This document shows positions 1 through 10,139 of a DNA stretch of 64,000 nt, piece after piece (positions within the stretch are counted from its first letter, which is position 1; each line of letters begins with the position of its first letter). The notes beneath the pieces are model-generated. The model saw only the letters and a program-made list of their open reading frames with translations, was not told the DNA's origin and did not search any database. The stretch is from Cyanodermella asteris. Lineage: Eukaryota > Ascomycota > Lecanoromycetes > Ostropales > Stictidaceae. Where the stretch lies: contig UYJD01000008.1 in NCBI GenBank assembly GCA_900618795.1, positions 656,453-720,452 of the forward strand, in the 5' to 3' direction. Both the position numbers and the translations under genes were made by a program.

Positions 1-940
1 CCCCCCCCCCCCCCCCAACACGCTGAAGACAAGAGTTCATCGGCAGCAGTAAACAGCCCTTTTCGGTTATGACCAGGCCGCAGGTCAAGCAGCCCCCATG
101 CGACAGACTTCTTGCAATCTCCAAACAATGACAGTAGAAGCTCAGAGACGAGATGGGATCTCCAAGTGATCTCAGCATCTGTTAATGCGGCAAATTCGTA
201 ACAGGCAGCTCAGAGTAGAAGGTCCCAGCGAGGCCCGATCTCCACGAGGATATACCCTTGCAAGGACAGCTTGCCCAAAACAAATCGATTACCAAGTAGA
301 CGCATCAAAGAAAGACAGCAGGTTTATCAAGAATATGAGCAGGACGTCGAGGAATAGCTATTGTTAGAAAATCCTTTCCTCCATACTAGTGTCCTTGTCC
401 TCTGTCTCATAATCTCGGCGGTCGTTGACAGAGTGTGCCCAGTCGCGCTTCGTGCCGGGTATAGAAATCTTAGCTGATCAATGGCCCGAAGTCGCCCGAC
501 GATCCAAATTTGCAACGGTCAATGAACGAGCGGAGTGCGTGCAGCTTTGCGTTCATGCGGTGGAGTAACTCTTTGGTGGTGTCCGCTTGGTGGTGTGTGT
601 TCACAATGTGGAGCTCGGAGCACTTGCTCCGCCCGCCCCTGAGTTTTAGCATCGATCCTGCCATCTCGATAGAACTATGCTATGCCTTTAAGACCTTCTT
701 TCTTCGGATAAGCCTTGTTTATGTCTAACCAGGTCCCCTGAACATACGGTGAAACATGCTCGGTGACGATCTAGCTCGTTTGTGGTTTACTCAATGAGAC
801 ACGAGGCTTGCAGCGTTGATCACTCGTACGAAAACAGCCGAGCAGTGAGCGTAACAGAGCGCAACAATTGGACTGAGACTGTATGTCGACCGACCTCGCT
901 CTGGAAGCTGCGTTCTCTGGCTCTTATGGCTCCTCCATTG
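1..940. other. No gene seen; window begins with a C run
   Basis: The first 16 bases are a pure C run, which may be a sequencing or scaffolding edge. The rest has only short open frames (about 60–70 codons) on both strands with no recognisable domain, signal peptide or splice pattern. The right part is the 3' flank of the cofactor E gene. Confidence 0.5.
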
Positions 941-2828
941 TCATGACCGTATCCTTCGTTCGATACGGAGCCTCGCAGCCCTGCTCTCAACCCAGAATCC
1001 TACTTCTCGCGGACCCGGTTCCAACACCACCTCCCTCTTAACCCACCTACTAGACCCACGACACATCGACTCCTCTCCATCATCACCACCTTCATCCTCA
1101 TCATCACTCGACAGATCCCAGAGCTTATAATCAGCAAAAGGATTGCTCTCCGCCACCGCAACATCCTCAGCCGTAGGCCACCTCTTCTCCTTACTCACAG
1201 GATCCCACTCATCAGTCTCCCACGTCAAGCTGAATGTCAACGGCATCACATCCAGTTTCTCCGCCACCCTGGCATAGACCCTGTATAGGTTCCAAGACAT
1301 TGGCAGCAAGAGCTCGAAATCGGGTGTCGAAGAGTTTGTGATCTTTGTCTTGGCGGGTTTGTCTCGGTGGTCGAAGCACGAGAAGGCAATGAAGCGGGCT
1401 CGTAGCGTGTTCGCGTCCGGATCTGGTGCTGTGCTCGCTCGCTTGACGGTCGGCTCGCCGTGGATGCTGCAGAGCTCGCTGTAACGGGGATGCCGGGCGA
1501 TAATGCTCGATTCCTCGGATTCCGAGGCGGCGGAGATGTCTTTGCCGATCTGGGAGAGGTAGTAGAGCTCTGCGTCTCGTCGTGCGACTGCTGTTATGGT
1601 GCTGTAGTTCAAGATCTTCAGGGTTCCGATGCGTGCTATGACGAGGAGCGGCTCGCTGTCACCGGTTATTGAACAATGTAAAGACTCCAGAGCCGGGAAG
1701 TGGATCGGTAGAAACCCCATGTCGGTGATTTGTAGTTTGGTCTGATAGATGTCGAGGAACTTAATTGTGGGAAAGGTGGTGTGCTTGGGGAGACTGATCG
1801 AAGTGATAGGACATGCTCGAAGTGAAAGCCTTTCCAGCACTTTGAGAGACGAGAGGGGAGGAAGCTTTTCCAACGACGTGAATTCATTGTCGGCCAGATC
1901 TAGGGACGTCAACGTCTCTGGGAGCTCTGTAGGCACGGAGCAGAGCTGATTCGAGACCAGACTGAGACTTTTGAGGCTCGAGAAGCTTCGTATTAGGGAC
2001 GCGATCTCATCGCAGGAGAACAAAGTAGAGTCCATCGACAGCTCGACGATTTTACCAAAAGCAGCATTGCTGTCGTGCTCCGTCCACCAGTCTGCCCCAA
2101 GTACCCTGAGTCGATTCCGGCTTCACCGTGTTAGAACTCCTGGTTCAAGGACAGCGACGACAGACGTACCTCAAATCAAGGCTCGTCAAATGATCGAGCC
2201 TCCGACAAATAGCCGCCACATCCACCCAGCTCTCCAACAAATTATAGCTCATATCCAGCTGTCTCACATTCGGACAAGTCATCTCAAGCTCCCTCATAGC
2301 ATCCTCAACCCGCGTCCGCGACGGTTCCGTCGCCTCCAGCGGTCGCTCCAGCAACCCACTCAAACACGTCCCATCGAGGATAACCACCTTCAACTCCCTG
2401 AGCGCAGCCAGCTGCCGTCGAATCTTGTCAAACCCAACCTCCTCCGCAAGCTTCCCATTAAAGTACACGGGAGCGACATCTCCGGCCGCGGGCTCGGCTT
2501 CCACGTATTTAGACCGCAAGGCTTGTAGAAAGCTCACGCCGCCGGGGTGGTCGGAGGGGCGGGTTGGTCGGACGAATGAGCCCGCAGTCCGGCTTCTACT
2601 CACGCCTGTCGAATGTTAAAATCCGGTTCCATGGTGATAGGGTGTAGGTTTGCCTTGATTACATTTGAAATAGCTTTGCCCTTGGTGCTCGCCGTTGTGT
2701 TTCCCCCGGCTGGGATCGTCCCATTCGACGCCGAGCCAGGTGCCTTGGGTGCCGGAGACGTTGCCGATGTAGCGGACTGTGCAGAGGTTGGAGTCGTAGG
2801 AGAGGCGTTGGCCGGGATAGAATTGCAT
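941..2828 (-). CDS. Tubulin-folding cofactor E (TBCE/Pac2-like)
   Basis: Cofactor E helps fold and dissociate alpha-beta tubulin in the cytosol, together with cofactors A–D. Three exons fit: 2828–2663, 2605–2170 and 2120–941, giving an open frame of 593 residues. Introns are 57 nt (2662–2606) and 49 nt (2169–2121), with TAAC-type branch sites. The first exon encodes a CAP-Gly domain (GQRLSYD, YIGNVSGTQGTWLGVEWDD, GKHNGEHQG, YFKC), which continues after the intron as TAGSFVRPTRP. The middle (about residues 120–360) is leucine-rich repeats such as LTSLDLSRNRLRVL and LTSLDLADNEF. The C-terminus (about 480–593) looks like the ubiquitin-like domain of the family, ending in a very acidic stretch and a basic tail. 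The order CAP-Gly, LRR, UBL and the length match fungal cofactor E. The start is the first ATG just before the CAP-Gly domain. Confidence 0.93.
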
Positions 2829-3149
2829 GTCGGGGGATTTGAGGTGGTTGTTCGAAATGAGTGTGGGAGTGGTGATGTACCGCAGTTGGTACCTGAGCTA
2901 GAAGGAAACACGGCTGATACGGCTTGACGGGTCGCAGCTACGAGCGGGCTGACTTGCTACGGCTTACTGTAGTACGAAGCTATGATCATTATGACTGAGA
3001 GATGCTATTGGCGGGCGTTGATCCAGTCATCCTCAAGCCGTATATCCATATCGCAATGCCAACGACTCAAATGGATTCCGCAATCTCCTACTCAATATCG
3101 GACAACCGCCATGTCCTCCTCAAAGCACGCAATCTCGCCATGCCTCAAC

Positions 3150-3681
3150 TTAAAATCCCCAATATCCCTTGACAAGGCTCCCCAGGTAGAAAGCGCTTCC
3201 CAGAAGCAGCGCCTGCGTCCCATAATATCCAATCGGGCGTCCCAATCCCATGGCATTCTCATTCATCAGACCCGTTTCATAATGCAAGACTCGAGTCACA
3301 AGGTACGCGCCCAACGCATAGTTCAGCGTCCTCTTGTTGGCCCCATTCAGCTCCAGCACGCTCGCGATCGCGACCGCCAGCGGCGCCGTCTCTATGTAGT
3401 TGGAGAAACAGCGAATGGCGCGGAAGAGCGGAGAGGCCGCCTTTGTGGAAGCGGCCACAGCCGCGTCGCTGGGCTGCTCGCCGATGAAGGTCTTGGCTGA
3501 GAGGCGGTAGTAGACGACGCGGTTGGAGAGGAAGATGGAGTAGAGGGCGATGGGAATGGCCCAGGTACCGGTGATGGCTGTAGAGAAGTCAGTACTTGGG
3601 CATGAAAGGGTTCGGGGTGATTTGGGGCTTACGGAGCATTTTGGGGAATGCTACTCCCAGGCCGAGGTTGGAGGTCGACAT
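3150..3681 (-). CDS. MAPEG-family membrane protein
   Basis: Two exons, 3681–3633 and 3577–3150, join across a 55-nt intron (3632–3578) to give 158 residues. The protein has about four hydrophobic segments and the features of the MAPEG family (membrane-associated proteins in eicosanoid and glutathione metabolism): an N-terminal segment reading MLPITGTWAIPIALYSIFL, then NRVVYYRLS, then the RCFSNYIETAPLAV motif with the conserved N, E and P, then RTLNYALGAYLVTRVLHYE. Fungal members are usually annotated only as MAPEG proteins, so glutathione-linked activity is possible but not shown. The length is normal for the family. The small first exon is supported by the donor GTAAGC and acceptor CTACAG with matching phase. 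Confidence 0.9.
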
Positions 3682-4557
3682 GATGGACGTTGGCTTGATG
3701 CTATGTACGCTGCAAATGTAGTTATTGCTGGATGCAGAGGTAATGGAAGTAAGTTGCAACTGAGATGACAGCTCGAGCGGAATAAGGGAGCTTCAGCGGC
3801 ACAGCTCCGCTCCTGAATGACGCATGCCATGACAGGGGAGAAATCTATCCTCTGTCCCGTTGATCGACATACAAAGGGTAACAGGCTTGACATGAAGTTA
3901 GCAAGGTAGATAGGGAAAATGTCGGTGCCGGATTTGATGTTTCGCCAGCTAAACAAACACCTAGCTTAACATCCGTCGGAGTATCTAGCCGCATTTCCAG
4001 CTGAGTACTCAGCCAAGTATCCAACAAAGTACCCAGCAAAGTACTTGGTTGGAAACCTACGTAAATACCCACTACTCAATGACGCCGACAGAGACCTCTC
4101 TCACCCGCCTTAATTACTGTCTTTTGTTTCCAAGGTCCGAATTGCGACGTGTGTGTTCATTGACGCCCTTGAAGGCCCGTCTCGGAGGCAACGCCACCAC
4201 TTCACTATCAATCAAGTCCTCCAAGGTCATTGTTAAGAAACGTAACACCATCAGGAACAAGGAGGTGAGAACCTGCCCTATCTCTACAGCAAAGAAAGGG
4301 CGCTTCGATGACTGGTTATCAAAGGAGTTGCGACCCTCTTGGGAACCACCATGCCTCAAGTGAATTGCTTCGCAGAGCATGGCTTGTGGCACCGGCAAGC
4401 AGCCCGGGCATACAAGGCCTCCTGCCCTACTCCCAGCCCTAGGAATTCAGGTAAATGGGTTTGCTGTCTCATCGCTTTCCGACATTGTACATCACTTCCA
4501 TCTCTGTTTCTTCCTCTCTGCTCGCGTTGTTGAAGACGATTTTGTTAGCCATGCCAA
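3682..4557. other. Intergenic, degenerate GTAC-rich strings
   Basis: No gene seen. Around 3985–4070 the sequence is a loose run of units like CCAAGTAT / AAAGTACC / AAAGTACTT, a kind of degenerate repeat that also appears near 42785–42855. Short open frames here lack any domain. Confidence 0.4.
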
Positions 4558-4589
4558 ATGTCATCAGGAACCGACAACATCTCGCAAAA

Positions 4590-5091
4590 CGGACTCTGCC
4601 CACGAAGGCCACTGTGTAGGGTACCAGATCCTCTTCGACTTTGGCGTCGGCCTGGCCTCGCCTGGCAACTCACGCAAATCGCGGCGCAGGCCGTCCTGCC
4701 GATTGATGACATGCATATTGGCGTTTCCATCACTTTCTCGACTGAAATCTTTGGCGGCGCCGTGTTCTTGAGTGCCGGGAGTAATGTGCTGACTACACAG
4801 CTGGTCCGGAATATCGCTGCTTTGGACATCCCGTCGGTGCATCCTCTGCTTGTGATGCAGCTCGGTGCGACGCAGCTGCGCAACTGCGTGTCGGCAAATT
4901 TTTTGGACCAGACGGTCGAAGCGCACAGCGAAGCGCTCGGGGAGATCTTCCGGGTTGCTCTTATGGTCAGTTGCCTTGCGTGTCCGGGCTGTGTGGGACG
5001 GCAGTGGAAGCACATGAAAGATACTCCTTTGGCTGTTGTGGCGCAGGAGCAAGCTGCGAAATTTGAAGCTCAGACTGAAGAGAAGGTCTGA
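4590..5091 (+). pseudogene. Relic of a DHA2-type MFS transporter (C-terminal end)
   Basis: Only the last part of a 14-helix drug:H+ antiporter is visible. One frame gives GYQILFDFGVGLA (about 4618–4656); a second frame, shifted near 4655–4665, continues as LAWQLTQIAAQAVLP and then IGVSITFSTEIFGGAVFLSAGSNVLTTQLV, which matches the segment around helices 12–13 of fungal DHA2 exporters. The final hydrophobic helix (EIFRVALMVSCLACPGCVG) is present and the frame stops at 5091. No upstream helices, MFS signature motifs or plausible start are found in the preceding kilobase. It is therefore most likely a truncated, frameshifted remnant. An assembly error is less likely because the whole N-terminal half is absent. 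Confidence 0.6.
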
Positions 5092-6247
5092 ATGTAGTAC
5101 TCCAGTCGCTCATCGGGCGGCGCATTGAGACCGAAGATGCTGAGGTCACGGTCTAAACTAGAGACTTTTCAATTCCAAAGGACGATTGACAAGGATCCTC
5201 ACCACCGCACTGGAAGGCCGAAACAGACTGGAGTAGCCATCATGCAACGAGAAATGAATCGAACTATGGTTCCAAACAGAACGAGCCAGTGGCACGTACT
5301 CGGTGAGAGCATGTAGCGCTGAACGAGTAATCGAAAACCAGCTGAATTGCGTGTTAGCTGCGAGACGTCAGATTGATGGCAATTATGTATGTCAGCTCTC
5401 AACTCTATCTTCAACAGTCTAATCGAAGTCAAGTCTGGCATGGTCGTGAATTTTACCAACAGACAAATCGATAAACACAAAAAGTAAAAGAAAAACCTCA
5501 AGTCTTGACCATCATTTCCGATCAACAATTCGGTTTGTTCGCCACGTTATCTTTATCCCAGCTCAACACGCGTGTCAGCAAACGTGTGTGTCTTGAATCA
5601 TCGGAAACAATTTCTGTAGGTAGCCTATCATCATCGTCGTCGTCGTCTGTGGAACGGATATTCGGCAAGCTAACGCCCCTCACCCAACGAACACCAATCA
5701 TGTCGCAGTCCCAGAAACAATTTTTCAGTTTCCTTCGGCCCTGGATATAAGCTTTTCGCGAACGCGTGCAGCGGCGCCGCCATCTGCGTCAATCTCACAC
5801 GAATCACTTTGCATGTTGCATCTTTCTTGTTCGTTCGGGGTGGAGTTAGGCTGTTTCGGGCCCGGCGCCGTTGGTGTTTGAGTCATCCCGCTCGCGCGGC
5901 GAGGCGACTGGGAATGCCGATGAACTGCGACGTTCGCAGTTGCATCTCGCCCTCCAGTGTCTGCGTGGACTTATATCAGTTTGGGCTGCTCTGCGAGCCC
6001 GGAGCAAGCCCTTGTTTGTCATACATGAACTTGTCGTCAGCACCTGCTTGTACATCCTAATATTAATTGAACCGGAGTCTCTTGCGAGAACGCTTCATTG
6101 TCAATCTACTAGACTATCTACCTACGTACCTACTACCCTATTTTGCTTGCCAATTCGCTCTTCCGGCACGAGGCTGTGGCGCCTTGATCACAGACATCCC
6201 TGCATCCGACCTCGTGCAACCGCTTACAGCAGGACAACCGCCTCAGC
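5092..6247. other. Intergenic / 5' region of the MFS gene
   Basis: No gene seen. Small open frames (81–126 codons) have no domain. A stretch of CTACCTACGTACCTACTA type lies about 130 bases before the MFS start and may lie in its leader. A TCG/TCA-rich microsatellite sits near 5628–5648. Confidence 0.4.
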
Positions 6248-8095
6248 ATGACCGAATTCGAGGCCATTCGATCGGGCGGCAACTCCAGCGACCCCAGTCA
6301 GCCAAGCTCGTCCCAGAACCCCTCCACCAATCCCTCCACAAGTCGAGAACGATCTTTGTCGCGCACGCCCACGAACCGAAGCGGTGGAAGCGGGCGGAGG
6401 CGTGAACTGCACCGAATAATCTCAGCGCAGCACCTCGACGATCATTCGGTATACCACGACAAGGCCGACCACGACTCGGACGAAGAGGAAGATTATAGCG
6501 AAGAGGTCAGGGAGAAGGAGGAGCAGGAGGAATTCGAGCAGCATCCATCTTCCGACACTGCGGACGGAGATGGAGACAGCAGCCCGGAACCGGAGGTGCG
6601 AGGGGGCATCCGCGACACGCTCGATGTCGAAAAGGGTGTGGGACGGAAGAAGAGCAGCAAGTCGCTTGCATCGAAAAAGCCCAAAGATCCGAATCTCGTC
6701 ACCTGGGATGGGCCGGACGATCCCGCGAATCCGAAGAATTGGCCGATGAGGAGGAAAGCGCTTGGATTGTTGACGGTCGCCTCGTTCACGTTCATCTCCC
6801 CGATGTCTTCGTCGATGGTGGCGCCTTCGATTCAGGCGATCGCACAGGAATTCAATATCACGAACGAGGTCGTGCAGCAGATGACGTTGTCGATATTCGT
6901 TCTCGCATACGCCATTGGACCTCTATTCCTGGGCCCGTTGTCTGAGATATACGGTCGAGTTCTGGTCCTCCAGCTAGCCAACCTGCTGTATCTCATCTTC
7001 GACGCAGCATGCGGTGGCGCAAGAAACACCGGCATGATGATCGCGTTCCGTTTGCTCTCTGGACTGGGAGGAAGTGCTCCACTCGCAATCGGTGGAGGAG
7101 TCTTGAGCGACATGTTCACAGCCGAGCAAAGAGGACGGGCCGTAGCCATCTACTCGCTCATGCCACTTCTCGGACCGGCCATCGGTCCCATCGCCGGAGG
7201 CTTCATCACCCTGAACACGACCTGGCGATGGTCCTTCTACGCAACCGCCATCGCCGACGCCGTAATCCAAATCGGCGGCCTCTACCTCCTCCGCGAAACC
7301 TACGCGCCCGTCATCCTCGCCCGCAAAGCCACCAAGCTACGCAAAGAGACCGGCAACACGGCTCTCCACACCCAATTCGAGCACCCGGACCGCACGCTCG
7401 CAAAGGTAATCCGCCACGCCGTGGCCCGTCCCTTCCGATTGCTCTTCACGCAGCCGATTGTCATCTTCCTCGCCATCTACATGGCATACCTCTACGGAAT
7501 CATGTATCTCGTGCTCAGTACCTTCCCCTCCCTCTTCCGCGAAGTCTACCACGAGAACGTCGGCATCGCGGGCCTCAACTACATCTCCCTCGCCGTCGGC
7601 TTCTTCCTCGGAACCCAAATCTCCGCCCCGCTGAACGACCGCTTCTATCGTATCCTGAAAGCCAAATACGGCGAGGGCCGTCCCGAATACCGCGTCCCCA
7701 TGATGATCCCCGGATCCCTCCTCGTCCCTATCGGGCTGTTCCTCTACGGCTGGAGCGCACAGTATGCTACGCACTGGATTGTGCCGAATATCGGGGCGGC
7801 GATCTTCGCGGCGGGAACGATCGTTGGGTTCCAGTGTATTCAGACGTATTTGATCGATTCGTACACGAGGTATGCGGCGAGTGCGGTGGCCGCGGCGACG
7901 GTTCTGAGGAGTTTGGCGGGTTTCGGTTTCCCGCTTTTCGCGCCGTACATGTACGCTGCGCTGGGTCTGGGTTGGGGAAATAGTTTGTTGGGATTTCTGG
8001 GGTTGGTCATTGGTGTGCCGGCGCCTTTGGTGTTGTGGTTTTTTGGGGCGAAGATGAGGGCGAAGAGCAAGTTTGCTGCCGGTGCTGGTGGTTGA
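6248..8095 (+). CDS. MFS exporter, DHA1 (polyamine/multidrug resistance) type
   Basis: Intronless, 615 residues. The first 160 residues are a cytosolic, disordered region rich in Ser, Asp and Glu. WDGPDDPANPKNWP, the hallmark just before helix 1 of fungal DHA1 exporters, follows at about residue 155. Twelve hydrophobic segments follow; the helix 2–3 loop motif reads GPLSEIYGR (about residue 226), and the helix 5 region GPAIGPIAGGFI matches antiporter motif C. The family exports polyamines, azoles, cycloheximide and similar compounds across the plasma membrane by proton antiport. The substrate cannot be told from sequence. Length (about 500–620) is normal for members with a long N-terminal tail. 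The ATG at 6248 is followed directly by the acidic region, with no in-frame competing start. Confidence 0.93.
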   Translation: MTEFEAIRSGGNSSDPSQPSSSQNPSTNPSTSRERSLSRTPTNRSGGSGRRRELHRIISAQHLDDHSVYHDKADHDSDEEEDYSEEVREKEEQEEFEQHPSSDTADGDGDSSPEPEVRGGIRDTLDVEKGVGRKKSSKSLASKKPKDPNLVTWDGPDDPANPKNWPMRRKALGLLTVASFTFISPMSSSMVAPSIQAIAQEFNITNEVVQQMTLSIFVLAYAIGPLFLGPLSEIYGRVLVLQLANLLYLIFDAACGGARNTGMMIAFRLLSGLGGSAPLAIGGGVLSDMFTAEQRGRAVAIYSLMPLLGPAIGPIAGGFITLNTTWRWSFYATAIADAVIQIGGLYLLRETYAPVILARKATKLRKETGNTALHTQFEHPDRTLAKVIRHAVARPFRLLFTQPIVIFLAIYMAYLYGIMYLVLSTFPSLFREVYHENVGIAGLNYISLAVGFFLGTQISAPLNDRFYRILKAKYGEGRPEYRVPMMIPGSLLVPIGLFLYGWSAQYATHWIVPNIGAAIFAAGTIVGFQCIQTYLIDSYTRYAASAVAAATVLRSLAGFGFPLFAPYMYAALGLGWGNSLLGFLGLVIGVPAPLVLWFFGAKMRAKSKFAAGAGG

Positions 8096-8443
8096 GATGC
8101 TGCATAAGAAGATGGAGGGGGAGTATGTCATTGAGTTATGATAGAAGCAAGCGGCGCATTATAACGTTTATACGATGAATGATACAGTGTATCTACGTGA
8201 TCTGCATCATGCTGAACTCAGCTGAATGTCCCGGTCTCCAAGACGGCCGCAGGTGGGTACCATCAAGAAACCTACCTCATAAATCCCACCCCTGCCCGCC
8301 TCCAGCTCACTCACATGTTCCCATCGCCAATATTTCCATCCTGTGTCTTCAACCCTGCATATATCTTTCCTACCTCAGCCTACACATCCCATCCCAATTC
8401 ATCCCACCCATCATCCTCCCGCTTCCGTCCGCAACCCACAAAA

Positions 8444-9462
8444 ATGTCCAACTCACCCACATCCCCCTACACCCTCTCCACCCTCCGCACCCGGCCCGAC
8501 CTCGACCTCTTCATGGACTGCGTCTGGGCCTCGTGGTGGGACCCCTACATCCACAACGTGCGCATCGCGACCCCCATCTTCGGCTACACCGCAGAGGCCA
8601 AGACCGCCGCCGTGGCCGCCTCGAAAGATCGCATGTGGAAGGAATTCACCGATGCGCCGGATCGGGTCTGGTTGGTTGTACGGCACGAACGCGACGGGAT
8701 CGTAGGGGGCGTTATTTTGAATTTTGCGGAGGCGAGTGGTGCGAGGAGTGGGGTGCCGGGGTTGAGGTTGTGGTGGTGGCCGGAAGGTGAGTGAGATTGT
8801 GAAGCGTGAAGCGTGAAGTGTGGGATGAAGGGTGGTGAACGAAAGGGGGGAGTAGCGGAGGGGATCCGAGTTGTAGCGTGGGTGAGGTACTTTGAGGTGT
8901 GGATCAATGGTGTCTTCATGGGGATGGGGCTGGCTAGATTTGATCTTGTGCTGACCGATTTGATCCCCCAGGCGAGAGTGTAAGGGAATTCTGTGAGGAC
9001 CAGATGGGCCAGATCTACACTGCTCGGAGCATGTGGATGCAAGGTCCCCACGGAGGTAAGCAGACCCAACCCATCTCATCCAAATCATATCGGGACCCTT
9101 TCTTCGCCATGCAAGACATCAAACCGAGTCCCATGCCCAGATATCCAGTTCCGTCGTTCTACCCCCACTGACACCTCCTCCCAGGGATGTGGAACCTCGT
9201 AATCCATCCCCGTCACCGCCACCGCGGCGTCGCACAGCTCCTGCTGAGCGAAAACAACCGCCTCCTCGACGAGCGACGCCTCGAAGGCTTCGTCGAAGCC
9301 ACCGAGATGGGCCGCCCGGCGTACGAGCGCGCGGGATACCGATGCGTCATGAAATGTCACTCGTTTTTACCGGCTGGGTGCCCGGAGGATTGGAAGAGGT
9401 TTTATCATGACATGGGGGTTGCGCCGTGGTATTGCATGTGGAGGCCGCCCCAGGGGAGGTGA
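8444..9462 (+). CDS. GNAT-family N-acetyltransferase
   Basis: Three exons (8444–8786, 8972–9055, 9185–9462) give 234 residues. Introns of 185 and 129 nt use donors GTGAGT and GTAAGC and acceptors CCCCAG and CCCAG. The C-terminal half carries the GNAT core: NLVIHPRHRHRGVAQLLL contains the acetyl-CoA pyrophosphate-binding motif (R-H-R-G-V-A), followed by EATEMGRPAYERAGYR, the helix 4/strand 5 signature. This architecture is common in fungal acetyltransferases loosely related to puromycin acetyltransferase. The acceptor substrate is unknown. The start at 8444 sits after an A-rich leader (cacaaaa); an upstream in-frame ATG at 8315 would add 43 low-complexity residues and is less likely. Confidence 0.85.
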
Positions 9463-10139
9463 GGGAGGGGGAGAGGAACAGGCCGTGGCAGATGAGGGGG
9501 ACGATTCCGATATCGAATGATGGGGAGGGTGAGAGTGAGAGTGAGAGTTTGAAACCGAGGTAGGTGGCGGGCACGAGTCTCGAGCTATGAGGAAGAAAAG
9601 AAGGTTTTGCAGTTTGTTGTTACAAGGTCAATTGCCAGGTCCACTGATTGCTAGAATCCTCACTGCATGCGACAATGGTGATGAGAGAAACCGACAGGAT
9701 ATGGCATCATCGAGACTGTCGAAATGAAAATGCAAAGCGACTCCAGTAGGTCGAAGGATGGACGGAACAGCATCAGCACCTTCAGCGGCACCTGCAAACG
9801 TGAACACCTACGTAAAGTCAACTGCCGAATCGCGCACCCGCCAAGCGGAAGCGGGCAGCGGAGCGACGGTGGAGACAGTCCCACTCCAAACAGGTTCGGC
9901 TAACAGCGGTACAGACCCCTGGTTGGGCCGTCTGTCTTCCGCATTGCGGGGGGACGGTACCGGCCTAGGAGTTGAATAAGACTCAATCAGGTGCTACGAG
10001 CTCCGGATAGTGACACTGCATGTTTCTGTGCTTCGAGAACTGTTTGAGATAGAGTTACACGCCGGCTGAGTGATAGAACACGCGATGTATGAATTGGGCT
10101 TGTTGATGCACAGTACTGATGGCGACTGACTGGGTTTAG
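9463..10139. other. Intergenic / unresolved 5' part of the TPP enzyme gene
   Basis: No convincing coding exon. A short open frame at 9758–9979 has no resemblance to the expected N-terminus of the downstream enzyme. A splice acceptor-like TTTAG precedes the first recognisable exon at 10140, so a short first exon should lie here, but I could not find one with a matching ATG and phase. Confidence 0.4.

Noticed and set aside
1-16. C run as a telomere or origin
   Set aside because: No TTAGGG-type repeats follow; it is more likely a sequence-end artefact.
7009-8131. Long plus and minus frames (324 and 264 codons) across the MFS gene
   Set aside because: They overlap the clear transporter frame, are Arg/Pro-rich with no domain, and come from its GC-rich third positions.
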